Source of the DNA: Croceivirga radicis
GTDB lineage: Bacteria > Bacteroidota > Bacteroidia > Flavobacteriales > Flavobacteriaceae
NCBI RefSeq assembly: GCF_002072105.2
Contig: NZ_MTBC01000003.1
Coordinates: 372,001 to 436,000, forward strand
DNA: 64,000 nucleotides
Direction: 5' to 3'
Numbering within the stretch: position 1 is the stretch's first letter; each line of letters opens with the position of its first letter. The notes under the pieces are model-generated. The model worked only from the letters and a program-made list of their open reading frames with translations, was not told the DNA's origin and did not search any database. Both the position numbers and the translations under genes were made by a program. Shown one piece after another: positions 1 through 8,511 of the stretch.

Positions 1-183
1 GCTGTAGATTGTGCTGCCGTTTATCAGAATGCATCTACTAGATTTACAGATGGTGGCCAAATGGGAGTTGGTGCAGAGCTTGCAATTAGTACGGACAAAC
101 TACACCATAGAGGGCCACTGGGCTTAAAACAGTTGGTTACCAACAAATATTATATTTTAGGTAACGGACAAATTAGAAATTAA
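1..183 (+). CDS. proA: glutamate-5-semialdehyde dehydrogenase, 3' end only
   Basis: The window opens inside a gene. Frame 1 reads 60 residues to a TAA at 181-183. The sequence holds the [10 protein letters not shown] segment, a GAELAIST stretch, a HRGPLGL stretch and an ending of GNGQIRN, which is the characteristic C-terminus of ProA, the NADPH-dependent gamma-glutamyl phosphate reductase of proline synthesis. The N-terminus, the catalytic cysteine region and any proB neighbour lie outside the window. A Rho-independent terminator follows 26 bp after the stop, so proA is the last gene of its transcript. The identification rests on the conserved C-terminal block alone but that block is distinctive. 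Confidence 0.88.
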   Translation, partial: AVDCAAVYQNASTRFTDGGQMGVGAELAISTDKLHHRGPLGLKQLVTNKYYILGNGQIRN

Positions 184-208
184 TCTACATCGTAATATTT
201 AAATTTAG

Positions 209-233
209 AAACCTGGTTTATCCAGGTTTTTTT
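209..233 (+). terminator. Rho-independent terminator after proA
   Basis: Arms AACCTGG (210-216) and CCAGGTT (222-228) enclose a 5-nt loop and are followed by a T run. Confidence 0.8.
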
Positions 234-306
234 ATGCCTACACACTAAAATGTAGGATTTTTCGTATTTATATATAAATTTTTTCTTTAACAAACATTTT
301 TATATG

Positions 307-314
307 TATCTTTG
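307..314 (+). promoter_or_regulatory. possible -7 element (TATCTTTG) upstream of the histidine kinase
   Basis: TATCTTTG matches the Bacteroidota -7 consensus TAnnTTTG exactly and lies about 100 bp before the kinase start. No TTG is visible 17-23 bp upstream, so the call is weak. Confidence 0.3.
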
Positions 315-414
315 GATATCCCAGTATAGACTTCTCTTAAACCATAGAAAAAATTCCATTGGTGCCATATGTTATTTAATTGGCATTTAGGCCAACAACC
401 AAAAAGAATGAAAT

Positions 415-2343
415 ATGGATTTTAATCAGCTTGGCATTTTTTTTCTACAAACTACCCTAGTTTCTGGATTAATACTTACGCTATTTAGGGTTAGAAAAAC
501 CATGGGTTTGGGTATGGTTTACATTTGTCTAGGCCTCTTTCAATTTATTCAAGTATTTCTGCCTACAAACTTCTATATGAAAATTACTGGGGTATTGGCG
601 GTATCTTTTGCTTCTGTAGTATTCACTACCGTATTATTTACCATGCTATTGGTCTACATTAAAGAAGATGCCAATGAGACCAAAAAGGTTATCTATGCCT
701 TGCTATTATCTAATTTGGTAATTGCCCTTACCCTTTTAATATTAAATTTCAATTTGGGCTCTCAAAACTACACCAACCCTTATGGCATTAGTATGATTGA
801 GTCTCCCTTGAAGTTTAAAATTCTGCTGTTGGGCACCTTGGTATTACTGGCAGATATGATATTTGCCATTTTTTTATATGAGTTTATTTCTAAATATATC
901 AACAAGCTTTTCTTTAGAATATTCTTGACCATGGTCCTTGTGCTAGCCTTTGATTCTTTTGTATTCAACTTAATAACGTTTTGGGATCGAGATAACTTAT
1001 CAGAATTAATTTCGTCATCCATAATCGCAAAAGTATTTACGGCCACATTTCTGTCATTTTTGTATACCATATATCTTGCATATTTTGAAAAAGATAACAA
1101 GGCTGAAGAATTGTTAAAGATTCAAGACATTTTTCAAAAATTGTCTTACAAGCAAAAATTTGAACTTGCCTCTAAGGATATAATTAAAACTTCCACGGAA
1201 TTACAGATAAAAGAAGACCGTTACAAAACACTAACAGATACGGCTCCTGTAGGTGTTTTTCATACAACACCAACTGGTGAAACCACTTATGTAAACCCAA
1301 AGTGGTGTGAAATAACCGGTATTTCTGCCGAAGATGCCATTAAGGACGGTTGGAAAAATTATATTCATCCAGATGATGTGGATAGAATTTCCCATTGTTG
1401 GAACGAAGCTGTAAATAAAAAGATGAGTTCTTCCGCAGCCTATAGATTTATTCGTAAAGATGGTACCCTACGTTGGGTTTTAGGCAACGCTGTGCCAGAA
1501 TTAAATAAGAAGAATGAAATTATAGGTTTTATTGGTACAACTACAGACATTACCGAAATTAAAAAATACCAAGAGCAATTAATACAATTAAAGAACAAGG
1601 CCGAAGAGGCCAACAGATTAAAATCGGCTTTTTTGGCTAATGTTAGTCATGAAATACGTACGCCAATGAACGGTATATTGGGTTTTACCAATCTATTAAA
1701 AAACCAACAATTAACTAGTGACGATAGATTGGAGTATTTAGATATAATAGAAGATAGCGGTAGAAGGATGTTGCATATTATGAACGATATTATCAACATT
1801 TCTAGAATAGAGGCAGGTAGTGTAGAATTGCACAAAGAAACATTTGACCTTTTAAACCTACTCACCTATAAATTAGATTTTTTCACCCCAATAGCGCAAA
1901 AGAAAAATCTCGAATTGATTTACGAGAAAAATGAACCGGACCATCCTATCATAATGCATACGGACAAAGATAAAGTATGTTCTATTGTAAGTAATTTTAT
2001 TACAAACGCTATTAAGTATACAGATAAAGGTTCGGTTACATTTGGATATCAACTGCAAAAAGATAACGTACAGTTATACGTAAAAGATACCGGTATTGGT
2101 ATAGTCCCAGAAAAACATCAGGTGATATTTGAACGCTTTATACAAGCAGATATAGAAGATAGAATGGCACGAGAAGGTGCTGGCCTAGGATTGGCTATTT
2201 CTAAGTCCTATGCCGAATTAGTAAATGGTAAGATATCCATGGAAAGTAAACCAGGTGTTGGATCCATTTTTTACCTTACTTTACCATATGACCCAAAACT
2301 AACATTACATAACCAGATTGTAAACAATGAGTCAAAACCTTGA
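415..2343 (+). CDS. membrane PAS-domain sensor histidine kinase
   Basis: The 642-residue protein has about seven hydrophobic segments in residues 1-225, a PAS/PAC sensor domain at roughly 265-385, a HisKA dimerisation domain with the H-box SHEIRTPMNG (phosphoacceptor His412), and a HATPase_c domain with an N-box (NFITNAIKYT), a DTGIGI G1 box and a GAGLGLAIS G2 box. It should autophosphorylate and pass phosphate to the response regulator that overlaps its 3' end by 17 bp. The multi-spanning N-terminus belongs to no sensor family I can name with confidence; it looks loosely like an integral-membrane transporter-type module. No receiver domain is fused, and the overlapping gene supplies one in trans. 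The ligand is unknown. The start ATG at 415 was chosen because the first membrane helix begins directly after it. Confidence 0.9.
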   Translation: MDFNQLGIFFLQTTLVSGLILTLFRVRKTMGLGMVYICLGLFQFIQVFLPTNFYMKITGVLAVSFASVVFTTVLFTMLLVYIKEDANETKKVIYALLLSNLVIALTLLILNFNLGSQNYTNPYGISMIESPLKFKILLLGTLVLLADMIFAIFLYEFISKYINKLFFRIFLTMVLVLAFDSFVFNLITFWDRDNLSELISSSIIAKVFTATFLSFLYTIYLAYFEKDNKAEELLKIQDIFQKLSYKQKFELASKDIIKTSTELQIKEDRYKTLTDTAPVGVFHTTPTGETTYVNPKWCEITGISAEDAIKDGWKNYIHPDDVDRISHCWNEAVNKKMSSSAAYRFIRKDGTLRWVLGNAVPELNKKNEIIGFIGTTTDITEIKKYQEQLIQLKNKAEEANRLKSAFLANVSHEIRTPMNGILGFTNLLKNQQLTSDDRLEYLDIIEDSGRRMLHIMNDIINISRIEAGSVELHKETFDLLNLLTYKLDFFTPIAQKKNLELIYEKNEPDHPIIMHTDKDKVCSIVSNFITNAIKYTDKGSVTFGYQLQKDNVQLYVKDTGIGIVPEKHQVIFERFIQADIEDRMAREGAGLGLAISKSYAELVNGKISMESKPGVGSIFYLTLPYDPKLTLHNQIVNNESKP

Positions 2344-2713
2344 AAATAAAAAAGAGTTAACCGTGCTTATTGCAGAAGACGATAAGATTTCTAGCTACTT
2401 AATAGAGAAGATTTTGAAGCCTTATGGTTGCAAAATTCTGCATGCCAAAGATGGTGAAGAGGTAATAAATTTATGCAAAGAAAATAATACTATAGACCTC
2501 ATTTTCATGGATGTTAAAATGCCCGTTTTTGATGGTTTTGAAGCTACTAGACAAATAAGAGCCTTTAATACAGAAGTTGTAATCATTGCACAAACCGCAT
2601 TTACCCTATTAGGTGATAAAGAAAAAGCGGCGGCAGTAGGTTGTAATGAGCATATTTCCAAACCTATTGAACAAGAAAAGGTTACACGTATACTGGAGAA
2701 ATACTTTCCTTAG
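2327..2713 (+). CDS. single-domain (CheY-like) response regulator
   Basis: This 128-residue protein is a lone receiver domain. It has the acidic pair in IAEDDK (residues 17-18), the phosphoacceptor Asp62 in IFMDVKMP and the conserved lysine in SKPIE. There is no output domain, so it acts through protein contacts or as an intermediate in a phosphorelay. The ATG lies inside the end of the upstream kinase gene (17-bp overlap), which indicates translational coupling and makes the kinase its likely phosphodonor. The switch Thr/Ser position falls in the AQTAF segment. No downstream target is visible nearby. Confidence 0.9.
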   Translation: MSQNLENKKELTVLIAEDDKISSYLIEKILKPYGCKILHAKDGEEVINLCKENNTIDLIFMDVKMPVFDGFEATRQIRAFNTEVVIIAQTAFTLLGDKEKAAAVGCNEHISKPIEQEKVTRILEKYFP

Positions 2714-2810
2714 AAACCGTTTTGCTCTTACCGCCCTTAAATGAATTAGGTTTCTTACCTATTGGATTAATTTCTATCTAGTTAAGGATTTATTTTTGCC
2801 CTAAAAAATA

Positions 2811-4580
2811 ATGTTCAAGAAAGGTGGTTTGGAAGTAGTGGTGTTTCGTGATTTAGAAAGAAAAATTTCTTCTAAAGCATCTACGACCTTAAAAAAAACA
2901 CTAGAAAATTACGGTAATAACATCTCATTGAAGTATAAATATGTTATTCATGATTTTTCTTCCCATAACCAAGTTCTAGCAGTAAAAGCCATCCATGCTG
3001 CCAGAAATCAGAATAAAGAAGAAGATTATTATAGACTTGTTGTAGAGAGCAATGGTTACACCAAAGAGCAGCTCTTGGTTTTTGCCCAAAGCCTAAGACT
3101 GAACATGTCCAAGTTTAAGGAAGACTTGGAATCCAAAGAACTAATCAACAAAATAAAGGCGGATAAAAAAGACGCGGAATCTTCTGGACTATCTTTTTAC
3201 CCTGGTATTACCATTAACGGCATACCGTATAAAGGCGCTTGGGATAAAGAATCAATTATAGCAGCTTTAAAAAAAAATGGTGCTACCCAAATTAGGGTGG
3301 CCATGCAAGGGTTGTTCCAATGGGGAGCATCTGCTGCAATTGCCTTGATTTTGGCCACTATTGCTGCCCTACTTTTGGTAAATTTTGGAAATCTCGAAGT
3401 ATACGAGCATTTGAAAAAATTTCCATTAGGTTTTACATACGGAAATATAAATTTTTCCCTTCCTGTAGAAGTTTGGATAAACGATTTTTTAATGGCAATT
3501 TTCTTTCTTCTTATCGGTTTAGAGATAAAAGAAGAAATATTAGAAGGAGAATTATCCAACAGAAAAAAAGCAGCAATGCCAGTAATTGCAGCTATTGGCG
3601 GTATGTTGGTTCCTGCTTTGCTTTATATCATCTTTAATTTTGAAACGGACACCGCTCATGGTTGGGGCGTTCCCATGGCAACAGATATTGCATTTACCTT
3701 AGGATTAATGGCAATTTTGGATTCTAGGGTACCTGTTGCGCTCAAGGTATTTATTTCTGCCCTTGCTATTGCAGATGATTTAGGAGCTATTTTAATTATT
3801 GCCTTATTTTATGGTCATGGTTTCCATTTGAACTTTTTTCTCCTTGCAATGGCAACCCTGCTAATCATGTACTTTTTTAACCGTAAAAAAGTCTTCAATG
3901 TAAATGTATACCTATTTTTAGGTCTTTTATTATGGTTTTTCATCTATAAAAGTGGCTTACATGCAACACTTGCCGGGGTACTAACCGCGTTTTTAATACC
4001 CGTTCAAGGTAAAGCCAACTTATCTTTAATCGCCAAACAAATAGCCGTAATCTTTCAAAAAGAAATTGGAGAAATTAAAAATCCAGAAACAGATAAAAGC
4101 AAGATTAGTCCAAATTCACTTTTAACCTTAAAACGTGCTATTGAGCGCTTACGAGAACCCAGTGAATACCTTATGCACAATCTAGAAAGATTTGTAAATT
4201 TTATTGTTCTACCCCTATTTGCTTTTTTCAATACAGGAATTCTTTTGACCGGGTCTAATTATAATTTTAACCAACCTTTGAGCTTAGGTGTAATTGCCGG
4301 ACTTTTAATTGGTAAACCCTTGGGAATTTTAGGTTTTACTTGGCTAGCTTCTAAATTAAAGATTGCCAAATTAAGCAATGATATCCGATTTAGAGAATTA
4401 TTTGGGGGCGCTTGTTTGGCAGGTATTGGTTTTACCATGTCTATTGTTGTTGGGTCTAGCGCATTTACAGAACCAGCTCTAACCACGGCCAAAATAAGTA
4501 TATTGTTGGCCTCTACCCTATCTGCAGTTTTAGGATTGGTAATTTTATACCTGACTACAAAAACTAAAGACTCCGTTTAA
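2811..4580 (+). CDS. nhaA: NhaA-type Na+/H+ antiporter with N-terminal DsbA-like domain lacking CxxC
   Basis: Residues about 170-585 form a complete NhaA antiporter, which exchanges sodium for protons across the inner membrane. The segment ALAIADDLGAI carries the paired aspartates (Asp322-Asp323) that bind the ion in the family. Residues 1-165 are an extra domain that follows the DsbA/thioredoxin-like pattern: a beta-strand opening EVVVF, a helical insertion (SHNQVLAVKAIHAAR and following), and the terminal FYPGITING/PYKGAWDKESI block equivalent to the usual TPTFFING region with its cis-Pro. The place of the CxxC motif is taken by RDLERKISS, so redox activity is not expected. An in-frame TAA at 2802 fixes the earliest start. 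A possible -7 box TATTTTTG lies at 2791-2798. Fusions of NhaA to DsbA-like domains are known in other phyla. Confidence 0.92.
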   Translation: MFKKGGLEVVVFRDLERKISSKASTTLKKTLENYGNNISLKYKYVIHDFSSHNQVLAVKAIHAARNQNKEEDYYRLVVESNGYTKEQLLVFAQSLRLNMSKFKEDLESKELINKIKADKKDAESSGLSFYPGITINGIPYKGAWDKESIIAALKKNGATQIRVAMQGLFQWGASAAIALILATIAALLLVNFGNLEVYEHLKKFPLGFTYGNINFSLPVEVWINDFLMAIFFLLIGLEIKEEILEGELSNRKKAAMPVIAAIGGMLVPALLYIIFNFETDTAHGWGVPMATDIAFTLGLMAILDSRVPVALKVFISALAIADDLGAILIIALFYGHGFHLNFFLLAMATLLIMYFFNRKKVFNVNVYLFLGLLLWFFIYKSGLHATLAGVLTAFLIPVQGKANLSLIAKQIAVIFQKEIGEIKNPETDKSKISPNSLLTLKRAIERLREPSEYLMHNLERFVNFIVLPLFAFFNTGILLTGSNYNFNQPLSLGVIAGLLIGKPLGILGFTWLASKLKIAKLSNDIRFRELFGGACLAGIGFTMSIVVGSSAFTEPALTTAKISILLASTLSAVLGLVILYLTTKTKDSV

Positions 4581-4746
4581 AACTATTAACACCAATGGTT
4601 AAAAAGTAGAAAACGAAGTATGGGTATAGAACCGCCAAAGTTGTAAATTTGCATTTTCCTATTCCTAATTACTCTGGTTAAATACTTAAGTTTTTGGGTA
4701 ACGGAAGCCAAAAACCGTAGGCATTATTATTTTGAAAAAGCAAGAT

Positions 4747-7700
4747 ATGATTCATTTCTTTGGCAAGGTAGACCAAAAGGTCTTTGCTGTACAGACCAAT
4801 CAAGAAATTACAGAAGAAAATCAACAAAAATTGGAGTGGTTATTTGGTAACCAACCTAAGATAAACGCGGCGTCTTTAGACGCCTTTTTTGTTGGCCCTA
4901 GGGCAGCTATGATTACCCCTTGGAGTACTAATGCAACCGAAATTACCGTAAATATGGGTATTGAGGGGGTATTAAGAATAGAAGAATTTTTACCTATAGA
5001 AGAATCCAATACGGATTATGATCCCATGCTTTTTCAAAAATATCAAAGTTTAAATCAAGATATTTTTAAGATTGATGTTACTCCTGAACCCATTCTTGAA
5101 ATTGAGGATATCAAATCGTACAACGAAAAAGAAGGATTGGCATTGAGCACCGAAGAGGTTGCCTATTTAGAAGAACTTAGTACTAAATTGGGTAGAAAGC
5201 TAACAGATTCTGAGGTATTTGGTTTTAGCCAAGTAAACTCAGAACACTGTAGACACAAAATATTTAACGGTACATTTGTTATAGATGGTAAAGAGATGCC
5301 CTCCTCTCTTTTTAAGCTAATCAAAAAAACATCAGAGACCCATCCAAACGATATTGTATCGGCATATAAAGACAACGTTGCCTTTATAAAAGGCCCTAAA
5401 GCGGTTCAATTTGCACCTAAAACTGCCGATAAGCCGGATTTTTATCAAGAAAAAACATTTGATTCCGTACTTTCTTTAAAAGCGGAAACACACAATTTTC
5501 CAACAACCGTAGAACCTTTTAACGGGGCGGCTACTGGTTCAGGTGGAGAGATTAGAGACCGTTTAGCCGGTGGTAAAGGCTCTTTGCCCCTAGCAGGAAC
5601 AGCGGTTTATATGACCTCTTATTCCCGTTTAGAAGAAAATAGACCTTGGGAAAAAGGCTTTCCTGAACGCAAATGGCTATACCAAACACCAATGGATATC
5701 CTAATAAAGGCATCTAATGGAGCATCTGATTTTGGCAATAAATTTGGACAGCCTTTAATAGCAGGTTCGGTGCTAACTTTTGAGCATCAAGAAGAGGCCA
5801 AAAACCTTGGTTTTGACAAGGTTATTATGTTAGCTGGAGGTATTGGCTATGGTAAGGTAGAACAAGCCTTAAAAGACACGCCCAATAAAGGAGACAAAGT
5901 GGTTATTCTTGGTGGTGATAACTACAGAATTGGTATGGGTGGGGCTGCCGTATCCAGTGCTGATACCGGTGCGTTTGAGTCCGCAATTGAACTGAATGCC
6001 GTTCAACGTTCCAATCCAGAAATGCAAAAACGAGCTGCAAATGCTATTCGTGGCATGGTAGAAAGTGATGAAAACCCTATTGTTTCCATTCATGACCATG
6101 GTGCAGGTGGGCATTTAAATTGCTTGTCAGAGTTGGTAGAAGAAACCGGCGGACATATAGATACGGATAAGCTTCCCGTTGGGGACCCAACTTTATCTGC
6201 CAAAGAATTAATTGGTAACGAAAGTCAAGAACGAATGGGCTTGGTTATTGGTGAAAAAGATATAGACCACCTAAAACGTATTGCGGACCGTGAACGTTCT
6301 CCAATGTACGAGGTAGGTTCCGTTACAGGAGAACACCAATTTACTTTTGCCTCTGGTACTACCGGAGAAAAACCTATGGATTTGGCGTTGTCCGACATGT
6401 TTGGTAGTTCGCCCAAAACCATAATGGAAGATAAAACCGTTAACTTCAATTATGCGGACAAACCCTATAGTTTAGAGCATTTTCATGACTATTTGGAAAA
6501 TGTTTTGCAATTAGAAGCCGTTGCCTGTAAAGATTGGTTAACAAATAAAGTAGACCGCTGTGTAGGTGGTAGGGTGGCCAAGCAACAATGTGCCGGCCCT
6601 TTGCAATTGCCTTTGAACAATTGTGGGGTTATGGCCCTTGATTTTAAAAGTAAGGAAGGTATTGCCACCAGTGTGGGCCACTCTCCTATTTCTGGTTTAA
6701 TAGATCCTGTAGCTGGTAGTAGAAACAGTATTGCAGAGGCTTTGACCAATATAATTTGGGCACCTTTAAAAGATAATCTTACCTCTGTTTCCTTATCCGC
6801 CAACTGGATGTGGCCTTGTAGAAATGAGGGGGAAGATGCCAGATTGTATGAGGCGGTACAAGCTGTAAGCGATTTTGCAATAGCGCTCGGTATCAACATT
6901 CCAACCGGAAAAGATAGCCTTTCTATGAAACAGAAATATTCCGATATGGAGGTTATATCTCCAGGTACCGTAATTATTTCTGCGGCAGGTAATTGTTCAG
7001 ACATCAATAAGGTTGTAGAACCTGTACTACAACGTAACGGAGGAAACATTTACTACGTAAACCTATCTAAAGACAACTTTAAATTAGGTGGTAGTTCTTT
7101 TAACCAAACGTTAAACGCAGTTGGTAACCAAGCTCCTAGTGTTATAGATGCGGCATATTTTAAAAATGCCTTTAACACAATTCAAGAACTTATTAAAGAT
7201 GGCAAAATTAATGCTGGGCACGATGTAGGTTCAGGAGGACTAATAACCACATTGTTAGAACTTTGCTTCGCAGATAACAATTTGGGGGCCAATTTAGACT
7301 TAAATGGTTTGGGTGAGGCAGATACTATTAAGTTACTGTTTGCAGAGAATATTGCAATCGTTATTCAGGCACATGAAGAAATTGAAGCGGAACTAAGCCA
7401 AGCTAACTTGGTGTTTCACAAACTAGGTAATGTAATAGAAGAAGATGTTTTAAAATTGAAAAACAACGGAGTTGAAATTGGATTACCAATTGGTTCGTTA
7501 AGAGATACTTGGTTTAAAACATCCTATCTTTTAGATAATAAACAAACGGCAAACAATCTGGCCAAAGCTCGTTTTGAAAATTACAAGCAACAACCATTGC
7601 TTTACAGGTTTACGGATCAGGCAGAAAAAGCCACAAAAGCAATAGACCAAGAGTTGATTTTTAAAATGGCACAAAATACGGAAGGAAGACCTAAAGCTGC

Positions 7701-8442
7701 TATTTTGAGGGAAAAAGGCAGTAATTCTGAACGTGAAATGGCCAATGCTATGTATTTAGCTGGTTTTGATGTTAAGGATGTTCATATGACCGATTTAATT
7801 AGCGGTAGAGAAACCTTAGAAGACATTAAATTTTTAGGTGCCGTTGGTGGTTTCTCTAATTCTGATGTACTAGGAAGCGCTAAAGGTTGGGCAGGAGCAA
7901 TTAAGTACAATGAAAAAGCCAATAAGGCCGTAAAAAACTTCTTTAGTAGACCAGACACCCTATCGGTTGGTATTTGTAATGGATGCCAATTATTTATGGA
8001 GTTAGATTTGATAAATCCCGACCATGCCGAAAGACATGGAAAAATGGTTTACAATGAGAGTCATAAACACGAAAGTAATTTTACATCCGTTCAAATCCAG
8101 AAGAACAATTCGGTTATGCTTTCTAATTTGGAAGGCGCAACGCTAGGTGTTTGGATATCTCATGGCGAAGGTAAATTTAACTTGCCGTTATCTGAGGACG
8201 AATATCAAATTGTTGCAAAATATGGTTATGCGGAATATCCTGCCAATCCAAATGGCAGTGATTACAACACCGCTATGTTATGTGATCCTTCTGGTAGGCA
8301 TTTGGTAACGATGCCGCACATAGAACGAAGTATATTTCCTTGGAACTGGGCATACTACCCTGCAGAGCGTAAAGATTTGGTTTCTCCATGGATACAAGCT
8401 TTTATAAATGCAAAAAATTGGATTGAAGAATACAATTCTTAA
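4747..8442 (+). CDS. purL: phosphoribosylformylglycinamidine synthase, single-chain form
   Basis: This large PurL (about 1231 residues) converts FGAR, glutamine and ATP to FGAM, the fourth step of de novo purine synthesis. It has the N-terminal PurS-like region, two AIRS-like halves (SQVNSEHCRHKIF, KAETHNFPT, HDHGAGGHLNCL, GHDVGSGGL) and a C-terminal class I glutamine amidotransferase with nucleophile Cys1077 in GICNGCQ and the PHIERSIFPWNW block. A TTG at 4732 would add five residues, but ATG 4747 gives the MIHFFG opening that I recall for flavobacterial PurL, so I prefer it. A TAAATTTG box at 4644-4651 could be the -7 promoter element, without a clear TTG partner. The gene stands alone and ends at a strong bidirectional terminator. 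I saw no riboswitch in the 165-bp leader. Confidence 0.95.
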   Translation: MIHFFGKVDQKVFAVQTNQEITEENQQKLEWLFGNQPKINAASLDAFFVGPRAAMITPWSTNATEITVNMGIEGVLRIEEFLPIEESNTDYDPMLFQKYQSLNQDIFKIDVTPEPILEIEDIKSYNEKEGLALSTEEVAYLEELSTKLGRKLTDSEVFGFSQVNSEHCRHKIFNGTFVIDGKEMPSSLFKLIKKTSETHPNDIVSAYKDNVAFIKGPKAVQFAPKTADKPDFYQEKTFDSVLSLKAETHNFPTTVEPFNGAATGSGGEIRDRLAGGKGSLPLAGTAVYMTSYSRLEENRPWEKGFPERKWLYQTPMDILIKASNGASDFGNKFGQPLIAGSVLTFEHQEEAKNLGFDKVIMLAGGIGYGKVEQALKDTPNKGDKVVILGGDNYRIGMGGAAVSSADTGAFESAIELNAVQRSNPEMQKRAANAIRGMVESDENPIVSIHDHGAGGHLNCLSELVEETGGHIDTDKLPVGDPTLSAKELIGNESQERMGLVIGEKDIDHLKRIADRERSPMYEVGSVTGEHQFTFASGTTGEKPMDLALSDMFGSSPKTIMEDKTVNFNYADKPYSLEHFHDYLENVLQLEAVACKDWLTNKVDRCVGGRVAKQQCAGPLQLPLNNCGVMALDFKSKEGIATSVGHSPISGLIDPVAGSRNSIAEALTNIIWAPLKDNLTSVSLSANWMWPCRNEGEDARLYEAVQAVSDFAIALGINIPTGKDSLSMKQKYSDMEVISPGTVIISAAGNCSDINKVVEPVLQRNGGNIYYVNLSKDNFKLGGSSFNQTLNAVGNQAPSVIDAAYFKNAFNTIQELIKDGKINAGHDVGSGGLITTLLELCFADNNLGANLDLNGLGEADTIKLLFAENIAIVIQAHEEIEAELSQANLVFHKLGNVIEEDVLKLKNNGVEIGLPIGSLRDTWFKTSYLLDNKQTANNLAKARFENYKQQPLLYRFTDQAEKATKAIDQELIFKMAQNTEGRPKAAILREKGSNSEREMANAMYLAGFDVKDVHMTDLISGRETLEDIKFLGAVGGFSNSDVLGSAKGWAGAIKYNEKANKAVKNFFSRPDTLSVGICNGCQLFMELDLINPDHAERHGKMVYNESHKHESNFTSVQIQKNNSVMLSNLEGATLGVWISHGEGKFNLPLSEDEYQIVAKYGYAEYPANPNGSDYNTAMLCDPSGRHLVTMPHIERSIFPWNWAYYPAERKDLVSPWIQAFINAKNWIEEYNS

Positions 8443-8462
8443 GCTAATTAACCCACAGCATT

Positions 8463-8497
8463 AAAAAAGCCGCTCAATATTTGAGCGGCTTTTTTTT
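8463..8497. terminator. bidirectional terminator between purL and the convergent surface-protein gene
   Basis: A perfect 10-bp stem, AGCCGCTCAA (8468-8477) and TTGAGCGGCT (8481-8490), has a 3-nt loop. It is flanked by an A run on the left and a T run on the right, so it can serve both converging genes. Confidence 0.9.
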
Positions 8498-8511
8498 CCT
8501 TCAACATTAAT

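Noticed and set aside
6489-7049. 186-codon open frame on the minus strand inside purL
   Set aside because: It lies wholly opposite a strongly conserved gene and its translation has no recognisable motifs or own control signals.
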